Shown: piece after piece, positions 34,561-42,695 of the stretch
Numbering within the stretch: the stretch's first letter is position 1
Layout: every line of letters begins with the position of its first letter
DNA from: RI-106 sp964496875
Lineage (GTDB): Bacteria > Cyanobacteriota > Vampirovibrionia > Obscuribacterales > Obscuribacteraceae
Length of the DNA: 64,000 bases
Assembly: GCA_964496875.1 (NCBI GenBank)
Contig: CAZCBH010000005.1
Location: forward strand, 62,001-126,000
Direction: 5' to 3'
Program-made: the position numbers and the translations under genes
The notes under the pieces: model-generated
Databases searched by the model: none
What the model was told of the DNA's origin: nothing
What the model saw: the letters and a program-made list of their open reading frames with translations, nothing else

Positions 34561-36429
34561 ATGCCTCGCTCAACCAAACTAATATTATGTATCTTTTGCA
34601 TCGGATTCCTGTCCCTCCATCTGCTCACTTCCTGCGGTGGCGGCGAAAGCTCGAGTCCTGAAGATGAATCGATCAAGCCGGTTGGAAAGCAGGAAAGATC
34701 TGTCGAGAAGGGTCAGGAAGAGCCAGGCGACAAGCGAGCCGCTTCTTTAAGAGAATTCAATTTTTTGAGGTCGGTTATTCCGCTTAAAAATCCGGATAAG
34801 TATGTCACTCCGCCGACAAATGAAGATGAGAAAAAGGCATTGAAAGTTTGTGCGCAGGTCAAGACTCTGGCGGAGAAAGGAAGCTGGGACGAAGCACTGG
34901 ATTTGGTGCGCAAGGCTTGCATAGATTGTCCAGATTACGCTCCTCTATGGAATGCAAAAGGTGTGATTTATAATGAGCAGAAGTTATTAGACAGCGCCAT
35001 GAAGTCTTACGAAAAGGCTGTGTTGTTAGATCCCAGGTATTTTACCGCCTGGTCCAACCTGGGCAGTCTCTATGCTCGTCGGGGGCAGTTTGCCCAGTCA
35101 GAGCAAATCTTCGACTATCTGACCAGGCTGGCACCGGATGACGCTCGGGTCTGGACCATGGCAGCTCGCCTTAAAATGGAGCGAGGCAAAGGGCAGGCCG
35201 CCGAAAGATATTTGTTGAAAGCGCTGGAGCTGAATGGAAAAAGTCCGGAGATTTGGTTTCGATTGGCCTACGATTATCATGGTATGAAGCAATACGATAA
35301 GGCTCTGACCGCCTACAAAAAAAGTCTTTCTCTGAAGCCGGATTACGCTCCTGCGCTCAAGTATCTTGGTGTGCTCTATCAAGATCAGAGAAAGTTCGAT
35401 CTTGCAGAAAAGACTTTTCTTGAACAGGCTTCTAAACATCCGCAAGAGTCTTCTTCCTGGTCTAATCTCGGCTATCTTGCTCGTTTGAGAGAGCGTCCCC
35501 AGGAAGCGCTCAAGTATTACCTCAAAGCCGCGGCTGTAGACAAGAATGACGCCCGGGGGCTTGTGGATGCAGGAATCGTCTACATGAACCTCGAACGATT
35601 CGAAGAAGCCAGGAGAGTTCTACAGGAAGCCAGAAAACGCGAGCCCTCCTGGTTCAGCCCTGTTTATCAACTGGGCAAGCTTTCTTTAGAGCAGTATCAA
35701 TTTGAAGAGGCGCTCAAGTATTTCCATAGCGCGCTCAGTCTTGATCCTAAAAATCCGAATATATATAACAGTCTCGGCTGCAGTTACGCATTCATGGGAA
35801 AAGCCGACAAAGCCCATGAAGCCTTTAAAAAAGCGGTGGAGTTCAATCCGGGTTATGCGCTTGCCTGGGGCAATCTGGCCGAGACCTATCGCGATATGGG
35901 CAATGCCAAAGAGGCAAGGCTCTGTGCCTTCAAAGCTGCTCGATTGAATCCGAACAGTCCCTTTATTCTAGCTACCCTGGCTTCTTTCTATATCATCGAA
36001 GAGAAGCCGGAACGAGCCAGAAAAATCCTCGAAAAGTCCCTGGCCCTCGATCCCAATTATTATTTCAGCTGGCACAACCTCGGTCTGATTCATATGCAGG
36101 ATAACAAGCCGGATCAGGCTCTTGCTGCCTTTAAAAAAGCGGTGGCGAATAATCCCGACGATTCATCCAGTTGGACCAATATGGCCGAGATTTATAAAAG
36201 AGCCGGCAAGAAAACCGAAAGGGCTCATGCTTTGAAGATGGCGGCGGCATGCAGAATCGGTAAGACTCCGGGCGATCTTTATCGCATCGCGCATTCTCTG
36301 GAAGAGATGGGGCTTAAGAAAGATGCTTCTGTGGTGCGTAAAAGCGGTCTGGATCAAGATCCGGATGAGGCCGACGTGCTAATAAATGTTCCATATCTCA
36401 TGGATCAGGATAGTACTAAAACGCCCTAG
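34561..36429 (+). CDS. TPR-repeat lipoprotein
   Basis: A 622-residue envelope lipoprotein. A signal peptide with lipobox (LLTSCGGG) puts the lipidated Cys near residue 24. After a charged linker, about fourteen TPR units run almost to the C-terminus, with the consensus as in AWSNLGSLYARRGQFAQSEQ and SWHNLGLIHMQDNKPDQALA. TPR lipoproteins serve as scaffolds in secretion, pilus or outer-membrane assembly; PilF/PilW is the type IV pilus example, but that is far shorter. I take ATG 34561, with GGAG about 13 nt upstream, because it gives the clean signal peptide. It is probably monocistronic. Confidence 0.88.
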   Translation: MPRSTKLILCIFCIGFLSLHLLTSCGGGESSSPEDESIKPVGKQERSVEKGQEEPGDKRAASLREFNFLRSVIPLKNPDKYVTPPTNEDEKKALKVCAQVKTLAEKGSWDEALDLVRKACIDCPDYAPLWNAKGVIYNEQKLLDSAMKSYEKAVLLDPRYFTAWSNLGSLYARRGQFAQSEQIFDYLTRLAPDDARVWTMAARLKMERGKGQAAERYLLKALELNGKSPEIWFRLAYDYHGMKQYDKALTAYKKSLSLKPDYAPALKYLGVLYQDQRKFDLAEKTFLEQASKHPQESSSWSNLGYLARLRERPQEALKYYLKAAAVDKNDARGLVDAGIVYMNLERFEEARRVLQEARKREPSWFSPVYQLGKLSLEQYQFEEALKYFHSALSLDPKNPNIYNSLGCSYAFMGKADKAHEAFKKAVEFNPGYALAWGNLAETYRDMGNAKEARLCAFKAARLNPNSPFILATLASFYIIEEKPERARKILEKSLALDPNYYFSWHNLGLIHMQDNKPDQALAAFKKAVANNPDDSSSWTNMAEIYKRAGKKTERAHALKMAAACRIGKTPGDLYRIAHSLEEMGLKKDASVVRKSGLDQDPDEADVLINVPYLMDQDSTKTP

Positions 36430-36459
36430 TCGAGTTAGACTTTCAAGCTGTCGCTTTGT

Positions 36460-37941
36460 CTAAAGGAACTTGAACAGAAGCATGCTCTTTATACGAATCT
36501 GACCGAGAGAACTCTTGGATTTTTCGTTCACCCGAGCAAGCTGGAAAGAGACCTGGCTGACAGGATAGACATAGTTTTTGACCCCGTGCTTACGCGCCGT
36601 CGAGTCGGCACCGACATCCGGCTCATTGAGGATGAAGGCGGGCTCTCCGAACTTCTCTTTCATGGTCTCCAGGGGCGTATCCAGGGTTATCTTCAGACGA
36701 TCCGGAACGTATTTGGAGTCGAATATACGGAAAGCCTCTACGATGTTGTTGCGCATGTAGACTTGAAGGCTGGCTTTGCCACCATTTTTCAAGACCCAGA
36801 CATCCCAGCCGTTGACGTGCGAGCGCAGGACTTGTCCGTTTTTGGCTCTGGCAGCCGCCAGAAAGGACTCAACCTGAACCCTTGAAGATCCCAATCTCAA
36901 GCCCGGAACACCTGATATTGTGTTTGGTGGCATGTAGGCCAGGTGGCTTATCTCCTGACGGCGTCCGAATGAGGAGGCAAGATGGTTGTCTCCACTTTTA
37001 TAGAAGTTGTCCGCATCGACTTGCGCGAGTTCGTCTGTCGGCTCTTCTCTGGGCAGCTTTCTGTCGTACTCTCTAAGATGCCTGTAAGCTGCCGGTTGAT
37101 CGAGTTTCTTTTCCGCGGCATCGCCGGCACCGCCCATGATGGTGCCATTGGTCGCACCCTGCAAAGTCGGCATCATGGCCGAAGAGCTGAAGCTGGCGCC
37201 TTTGCTGTAGTCGACTATCTTCGGGGACTGGGCAATAACCCGCCCGCGCGGAGCAGAGGCCCTGACCAGTTTGTCCTCGCTTGCGGCGGAGGTTTCGGCC
37301 TCGGCCGCCGGACGTCCTGCCGATGTGTTTGATAGACCGGAGATTACCGATGTCAAATCATAGAGTTTTTTGGCTGACTCTTTCAGGTTTTTCTGTGATT
37401 CGTTGGACATGCTTCGGCTGTAGCTGCGGACATGCTTGCTGCCTGCCGACTCTTCATCCATGTCTGGTGCGTAGTTGAAGCGCGCCCCTCTGTTAGAGGC
37501 GATCAACTTTCCTGCTGTGCTCTCGGCTTTTGCTTTGCCGGCTGCGTAACCGGTACCCCGCGGCCTGATGGTGAGAGCCGGATTGGCTCCACCCAGGTTC
37601 TGATTGAAAATCGGGTTCGCTTGCGTTTGCACAGTATCTGCACGAAGACGGCTTTCTCTTGCCTGTTGCATCATAGCTATCTGGGGGGCATTTCCGATTC
37701 GTTTGAGGATGCCCATCAAAAGTTTGACACCGGCTTCCGGCGGCGCTTCCGGAGTTATCTTTCTGGGCGCTGAAGCTGCTTTGGCTTTCCCTTTTGCAAC
37801 GCTGGATCTCGAAGTCGACGATTTGGCCAGATCTCCTCCGAGAGCAACCGGAGCATTGACCAGGAGCGCGCAGGACATAGCCAGCAGGACTGCTCCTGCC
37901 GGTATCAAACCTTTGCCTGGCGATCTTTTTATCCGGTGCAT
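36460..37941 (-). CDS. Secreted protein of unknown function
   Basis: A 493-residue protein with an N-terminal signal peptide (about 1-36, ending PVALGG). A long Ala/Ser/Arg-rich, probably disordered middle region follows (about 40-330). The C-terminal 150 residues form a compact domain beginning ISGVPGLRLGSSRVQVESFL, with a second LDTPLETMKEKFGEPAFILN unit of similar pattern. I do not recognise the domain. It is the third gene of the kinase/regulator run, 6 nt after the response regulator stop, so it may be part of the response this two-component system controls or a secreted sensor partner. The stop is supported by convergence with the TPR gene 30 nt away. Confidence 0.8.
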   Translation of the reverse strand: MHRIKRSPGKGLIPAGAVLLAMSCALLVNAPVALGGDLAKSSTSRSSVAKGKAKAASAPRKITPEAPPEAGVKLLMGILKRIGNAPQIAMMQQARESRLRADTVQTQANPIFNQNLGGANPALTIRPRGTGYAAGKAKAESTAGKLIASNRGARFNYAPDMDEESAGSKHVRSYSRSMSNESQKNLKESAKKLYDLTSVISGLSNTSAGRPAAEAETSAASEDKLVRASAPRGRVIAQSPKIVDYSKGASFSSSAMMPTLQGATNGTIMGGAGDAAEKKLDQPAAYRHLREYDRKLPREEPTDELAQVDADNFYKSGDNHLASSFGRRQEISHLAYMPPNTISGVPGLRLGSSRVQVESFLAAARAKNGQVLRSHVNGWDVWVLKNGGKASLQVYMRNNIVEAFRIFDSKYVPDRLKITLDTPLETMKEKFGEPAFILNEPDVGADSTARKHGVKNYVYPVSQVSFQLARVNEKSKSSLGQIRIKSMLLFKFL

Positions 37942-37947
37942 TGCTCC

Positions 37948-38661
37948 TCAGTCTCCGTCATTGTCTCCGCCGAGATTGCTCTCCCATTCTGTCAATTCGC
38001 TCTGATTAATCAGCCCTCTTTTGTTGGCCAGATATACTGCCCGGCAGCGCTGATTGAATTCGGTCTCCCGGGATTCTCCCCGTCCTGGAATCCCGAGCTT
38101 AGAATAGAGCGACTTCAATCTCGATTGTATCGCTTTCTCCGTTAAATAAAGCTTCTTGGCTATCGCCGAATCGGTCATGCCCAGCGCGATGCAGACAAGC
38201 GCTTCGTATTCTGCCGGTGTCAAGCTGGTGGCACGGTTCTGTGTTCTTTGAATTACTCTTGCGATACCTGGATGAATCCAGCAATCTCCGGAAAGCACTG
38301 CTCGTGCGGCTTCTATCACCTGTTCGTTGGAGGCGTTTTTGAGAACATAGCCGAAGGTACCGTCAGGAGGAACGACCTTCCAGAGTTGACGCACATAGAC
38401 TTCATCCGAGAAATTGGAGAGCATTATCACTCCGGTTTCGGGGATTTTACCGAGAATCTGCTCGGCTGCTTTGATGCCCGATAGCTTCGGCATTTTGATA
38501 TCGAGAAAGATGAGGTCAGGCTTGAGTTTGGCCGAGAGCTCCACAGCCTCCATGCCGTCGCAGCCTTCATGAAAGGGACCATAGTCGGAGAGATTCTCCT
38601 CCAGCAGGTCTCTGAGCCATTTGCGGTCTCTTTGTTCGTCGTCGACAAGTAGGATAGTCAT
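37948..38661 (-). CDS. NarL/LuxR-family response regulator
   Basis: A 237-residue two-domain regulator. The receiver has D7/D8 in LLVDDE, phospho-acceptor D54 in FLDIKMPK and K108 in GYVLKNA. The C-terminal LuxR-type helix-turn-helix has TSLTPAEYEALVCIALGM and AIAKKLYLTEKAIQSRLKSL. A 40-residue extension after the DNA-binding domain (from about 198) is extra for the family. Its ATG overlaps the kinase stop by 4 nt, so the two form a cognate pair. The position supports regulation of the gene that follows and of others outside the window. Confidence 0.93.
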   Translation of the reverse strand: MTILLVDDEQRDRKWLRDLLEENLSDYGPFHEGCDGMEAVELSAKLKPDLIFLDIKMPKLSGIKAAEQILGKIPETGVIMLSNFSDEVYVRQLWKVVPPDGTFGYVLKNASNEQVIEAARAVLSGDCWIHPGIARVIQRTQNRATSLTPAEYEALVCIALGMTDSAIAKKLYLTEKAIQSRLKSLYSKLGIPGRGESRETEFNQRCRAVYLANKRGLINQSELTEWESNLGGDNDGD

Positions 38662-40547
38662 TTAATCACCTTTCTGGTCTCTGCTACATTCACCGGAAGC
38701 TCCAGGCTGAGCTCGGTACCATTTTCAAAGGATTCCGGAGAGCGCCATGTGACGTTTGCTCCAATCAGTTGAGCCCTCTGCCGGATATTCAATAATCCGT
38801 GGGAGTCGCTTCTTATCTTATCTGGATCGATACCTCTACCATTATCCCTTACCGCGATGGTGAGAACACTGCCCTTCAATCCGATGGCGACCTCGACCTT
38901 CGAGGCGCCGGAATGTTTCTGAACATTGTTCAGGCTCTCCTGGACTATTCTATAGAGTTGGAGCTTGGTCATGTCACCTATTTGGTAGTCATCTTCATCA
39001 TCGAGATCATTAAAGTTGGTTTCTATATCCATATCCCGTTCGAGAATGACCAGAAGATTATCAAGGGCCGGTTTGAATCCCATGGTCTCCAGAACTGATG
39101 GATGCAGGTCATTGATAACCCTGCGCATCTCTACTACGGCGGTGTCCAGTTTCTGGCGCATTTCATTGGGAACAGGGTTTCCTTCGAGATCTTGCGACAG
39201 GCGGTCGGCCATGCGGGCCACAGAAGATAGAGCGGGCAAGGTCTCGTCATGGAGATCCTCGGCAATACGCTGCCTCTCTTGTTCGGCTCGAATCTGCATG
39301 GCTTCTCTTGCTTCGGCAAGCTCCCGGTTGCGCAAGCGCAAGTCCGTGTCGAGATAGATCAAGGTGCCGAAGATGAAGCTTAGCATGATCACCGCAAGTA
39401 CAGGCACAATGGGCACATGGACATGGGCGAGTTGGAAGAGGACCTGGGTTATCACAACCAGTACCATAGATATGCAAAGGAAACTCGTGGTCCTGGTGCT
39501 CATTTTCAGTACCGAAGCGATCGCTCCAAGAGTCCCTCCTGCAAGCAGCAGCAGGTGGTGGAGAATATCCCGGGGAAAGGTGCTGATTATGAGGTTCTTG
39601 TGAATCGTCCGAATCGCATCTGCCTGAATCTGGGCATGGGTGACATTGTCATCGAGAGGGGTTCTCACCTGGGGCGTGTTGTCTTTCTTTTGGGTAAATC
39701 TGGTGCCCAGCACTACCACTTTGTTTTTGAAGGCGTTGTCTGGTACTTCGCCGTTTATGACCTGGCTGGTTGTATAGGTGTCGTATTTGGTGCCCGAAAA
39801 ATTGATATAGAGAGGGACGTCCTGGGTGGTGAAGTGCGGCATCTGTCCTATAGAAGGACCGACTCCGCCTTTGCTGGCGATTAGTGCCGCCACCGCTTTA
39901 GGCAGAGAATCAAAGCTCTCCTGACCGTAGTTATATACGGGACTGGTGCTCTCGTAGTCGGTCACCACCAGCGGTAACTGGCAGACCAGACCGTTCGGTT
40001 CTCTAATGAGGAAGTCATAGGCGCAGGCGGCGCAGGCTTTGCGTAACTCTGCCGAGGGAAAGTCGGAGGGGTCTTCAAGATTGCCCAAAAGAGCAAGGAC
40101 TATGTTGGAGCGATAGCGCCGGAATACTCTTATAAGGCGCGGGTCGGGTCTGCCGCTCAAGTCGATATCCATCACTACCAGCAAAGGATGTTGCCTTTCT
40201 ATTTCGCTCACCAGCTCGGCCAGAACCTCTTGAATGGGCTCCGGACCTCCTTCCATCGGCTCTGCTTCCAGGTCGAACTGATCCTCGTCGTCATAGGTGA
40301 CTATGACAATGTCCTGGGATTTTTCCTGGGGCATGATATTCGAGTTTATCTCGTGGGCGACCTTGAAGCGCCACTCGAGAAGATTCAGTTCCATTGTGTC
40401 CAGCACTGGAGACTCCGCTAGTAAGATAGTGGCGAGACAACCGGCCAGGGTGCCCCAGAACAGCCGCTGGAACAACAATCCGTCGCGTCCTTGCTTGGTC
40501 GTCTGGGCTGGTAGTCGGCGCTTCAAAGACGCCAGCAGTTGCCTCAT
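38658..40547 (-). CDS. CHASE2-domain sensor histidine kinase (HisKA_3 type)
   Basis: A 629-residue membrane sensor. A cytoplasmic N-terminus and first helix (about 27-45) lead to a large extracellular CHASE2 domain (about 50-325, with VVMDIDLSGRPDP and FKNKVVVLGTRFTQ). Three further helices (about 325-400) and a short coiled coil follow. The dimerisation domain has the phospho-His at 433 in RIAEDLHDETLPALS. The ATPase domain has QESLNNVQKHS (N box), DNGRGI (G1) and GLLNIRQRAQLIGA (G2). This is the NarX/DesK-type architecture. It overlaps the NarL-type regulator by 4 nt. CHASE2 ligands are not known, so the signal cannot be named. Confidence 0.94.
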   Translation of the reverse strand: MRQLLASLKRRLPAQTTKQGRDGLLFQRLFWGTLAGCLATILLAESPVLDTMELNLLEWRFKVAHEINSNIMPQEKSQDIVIVTYDDEDQFDLEAEPMEGGPEPIQEVLAELVSEIERQHPLLVVMDIDLSGRPDPRLIRVFRRYRSNIVLALLGNLEDPSDFPSAELRKACAACAYDFLIREPNGLVCQLPLVVTDYESTSPVYNYGQESFDSLPKAVAALIASKGGVGPSIGQMPHFTTQDVPLYINFSGTKYDTYTTSQVINGEVPDNAFKNKVVVLGTRFTQKKDNTPQVRTPLDDNVTHAQIQADAIRTIHKNLIISTFPRDILHHLLLLAGGTLGAIASVLKMSTRTTSFLCISMVLVVITQVLFQLAHVHVPIVPVLAVIMLSFIFGTLIYLDTDLRLRNRELAEAREAMQIRAEQERQRIAEDLHDETLPALSSVARMADRLSQDLEGNPVPNEMRQKLDTAVVEMRRVINDLHPSVLETMGFKPALDNLLVILERDMDIETNFNDLDDEDDYQIGDMTKLQLYRIVQESLNNVQKHSGASKVEVAIGLKGSVLTIAVRDNGRGIDPDKIRSDSHGLLNIRQRAQLIGANVTWRSPESFENGTELSLELPVNVAETRKVIK

Positions 40548-40839
40548 TTGTTCACCGGAGCCTGGTCAGATATAGAAACCATCCATGCTCCAAGATTAGT
40601 CTAGCTTGCCTGAATCGGCAATTGGCTGGGGAAAACCCGGTTTCTTCCATGGGAAGTCCACGACAATCTCGAAGTACATCGGCATTATACCGGTTATCCG
40701 CGCCTATGGCGTATATCCTCGGCATATCACTTTGTTTTGTCCTCGCATCAACTTCGGTCCGTCACGTTGCGGTAACGTTGTCCATATAAGTTGATAGAAG
40801 CTCGTTCTCCCATACGATGTTTTTTTTCCTGGAGTCTCC

Positions 40840-42279
40840 ATGGCGATTGAATCCGGCAATGCAAAAGAGGTGACCGTAGAAGGTCAGGAAGCTCCTGCCG
40901 AAAAGGTCCATGCCGCAGGTTTGAGAGATGATGGGTTATCTAGCGAAGATTTTAGAGAACCGTTCAAACGAGATAAAGAGATCGATACAACAGTAGCCGA
41001 GAATCACTTTGGTACGGTTCAAATTGGCTCTGATAGAGGTTATGTAACAGCCGCGGAGAGCAATAGAAGAGACTTTTACGAGAAGATAGATTCTCCCAGG
41101 CTTGCCGAGAATTTCGAGTCTATGGTCAAAGACGGCAGCCTGGCTACAAGAATGCTGTTTTTAGATCGCTCAGGGCTGCATCATACGGCAAGAAGATTTG
41201 CTGAATTGCCGGATAATCTAAGAAAAATTGCCGAGAAAGAGCTTACCGACATAGATCCGATGTGGGCTACTCAGATGAAGCTGGCGGTGGCGGGGGTTCC
41301 TGATCGGGCTGCCGATTTCGACCCTCAAAAGTACAAAGGACCGATGACAGTGGGGGCGCCCACCGATTTCTGGACCGGCTCCGGTATCACCGGGGTAAAT
41401 CCTACGAAGGCGCCCATGTCCTGGGGGACATTTATCAAACTTGGTATGGAGCGAAAGGGTCTGGGCTTTGATGGCACGGCAGAGGCGTTTCGCCGGTTCA
41501 CTTATCGAGCTGATAAAGAGACGCTCGAAGTTCCTTCGGACCCAAATGATGCCGAAGCTATTCAGAAGTTTTTCGACGAGGCGCCAAAGGTCGAGGAAAG
41601 AGAGCGACTGCGATTTGCCGAAGTGTTTTTGAAACAGCCTATATCTACGGTCAATCCAGAAGCCTATGATGGCAAGATTCCATCGAGGGCGGATGTATTG
41701 AAAGCGGCTGGTAAGCTGCACGGGGTGGATCCGCGAATTGTCGCCGGTTTCTTGTTATCCGAACAATCTGAGCAGAGCCAGAATGAAGATGCCATGGATT
41801 ACCAGGCTGCGGCATGGGCCGGACATAACACCAGTGTTGGTATTGCCCAGATTCAGGTGCGCAATGCCACACACGATGGCGGTAAGCTCCTTGATGGTAC
41901 TGTGGATGCCGATACTCGCAGGACAATGAGCCATGCTGACGCGGCTCGGTTTCTGGCTTCTGATGAACATGCAATATTTGCCGCCGCCAAATTTATTCGC
42001 GAGTTGGCCGATGCCGGTGCCAAGAAATTCGCTAAACCGGGCTCGTTGCCCGCCACCCGTGCGCAATTCCCTGATATGGATTATTCTGCCCTTGGTAAGG
42101 ACTCCAGCTACTGGACATCTGAACATGTACTGCTTCTGGGATCTGAATACACCTCGACCCCCTGGGATGATGATTTAAAGAACATGAAAGGCCAGAAAGG
42201 CGGATCCTGGGGACATCGGGTTCTCAATTTTACTAATGCGGCTTTTAAGTTTCCGGAGTTGCGACTTCCTGAGGATTAG
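40840..42279 (+). CDS. Lytic transglycosylase-like protein without signal peptide
   Basis: A 479-residue soluble protein. The C-terminal part (about 285-475) looks like a lysozyme/SLT fold: KLHGVDPRIVAGFLLSEQS with a candidate catalytic Glu, then NTSVGIAQIQVRNATHDGG, which corresponds to the GxxQ/N substrate motif, and a helix with AAKFIRELADAGA. The N-terminal 280 residues are hydrophilic and unassigned. No signal peptide is visible, which is odd for a cell-wall enzyme, so either export is by another route or the substrate is not the cell's own wall. CCTGGAG precedes the ATG. The 292 nt upstream are divergent from the kinase operon. A 19-bp repeat array starts 9 nt after the stop. Confidence 0.75.
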   Translation: MAIESGNAKEVTVEGQEAPAEKVHAAGLRDDGLSSEDFREPFKRDKEIDTTVAENHFGTVQIGSDRGYVTAAESNRRDFYEKIDSPRLAENFESMVKDGSLATRMLFLDRSGLHHTARRFAELPDNLRKIAEKELTDIDPMWATQMKLAVAGVPDRAADFDPQKYKGPMTVGAPTDFWTGSGITGVNPTKAPMSWGTFIKLGMERKGLGFDGTAEAFRRFTYRADKETLEVPSDPNDAEAIQKFFDEAPKVEERERLRFAEVFLKQPISTVNPEAYDGKIPSRADVLKAAGKLHGVDPRIVAGFLLSEQSEQSQNEDAMDYQAAAWAGHNTSVGIAQIQVRNATHDGGKLLDGTVDADTRRTMSHADAARFLASDEHAIFAAAKFIRELADAGAKKFAKPGSLPATRAQFPDMDYSALGKDSSYWTSEHVLLLGSEYTSTPWDDDLKNMKGQKGGSWGHRVLNFTNAAFKFPELRLPED

Positions 42280-42288
42280 GGCCTGTCG

Positions 42289-42505
42289 GGGTGAACCTTT
42301 TGTATCAGGGTTTACCCTTTGTATCAGGGTAAACCTTTTGTATCAGGGTNNNNNNNNNNNNNNNNNNNNNNNNNNNNNNNNNNNNNNNNNNNNNNNNNNN
42401 NNNNNNNNNNNNNNNNNNNNNNNNNNNNNNNNNNNNNNNNNNNNNNNNNTTGTATCAGGGTAAACCTTTTGTATCAGGGTTTACCCTTTGTATCAGGGTA
42501 AACCC
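42289..42505. repeat. 19-bp tandem array with alternating inverted cores
   Basis: Units of 19 bp share TTTGTATCA and alternate between a GGGTAAACC core and its reverse complement form GGGTTTACCC. Complete units lie at 42289-42307 (variant GGGTGAACC), 42308-42326 and 42327-42345 left of the N gap, and at 42458-42476 and 42477-42495 to the right, with partial ends. Any two neighbours can pair into a 9-10 bp stem with a 9-nt loop. The array sits between the stop of the lytic protein and the VIT/VWA gene. It could act as a REP-like or terminator element. Copy number is uncertain because of the gap. Confidence 0.9.
42350..42449. other. 100-N scaffold gap within the repeat array
   Basis: Exactly 100 N. 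The 31 bases at 42319-42349 equal the 31 bases at 42450-42480. Merging on that overlap would give a clean alternation of about five units. Because the sequence is a tandem repeat, the true number of units cannot be deduced. Confidence 0.95.
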
Positions 42506-42695
42506 TAGGCTAACAGGGATGATCTTGGGCAAGACAGTTGCGGTCGGGAATAACTATCCTGGTGGTAGTGGTCGCTTGATTCGATCTGTGAAATCGAAGC
42601 GAAGGTATCCTAACTTCCATCCGGCGACCGTCTAGTTCTTAATTGGCGACTGATTCGAATCCTGTATTAGAAGATTTAGAGACTGAGGCTAGGTT
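42506..42695. other. Leader region of the VIT/VWA gene
   Basis: About 190 nt of non-repetitive sequence between the array and the VIT/VWA start. I see no gene and no clear hairpin. GAGGCTAGG just before 42696 is the likely ribosome-binding site. The promoter was not located. Confidence 0.4.

Noticed and set aside
42319..42501. Open frames made of YQGKPFVSG-like repeats across the N run
   Set aside because: They are simply translation of the 19-bp array and the N gap, with no start signal.
42289..42505. CRISPR array
   Set aside because: Units are directly contiguous with no unique spacers and alternate in orientation; no cas gene is present.
42651..42662. GATTCGAATCC, resembling a tRNA T-arm
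   Set aside because: No acceptor stem, D-arm or anticodon arm can be built around it.
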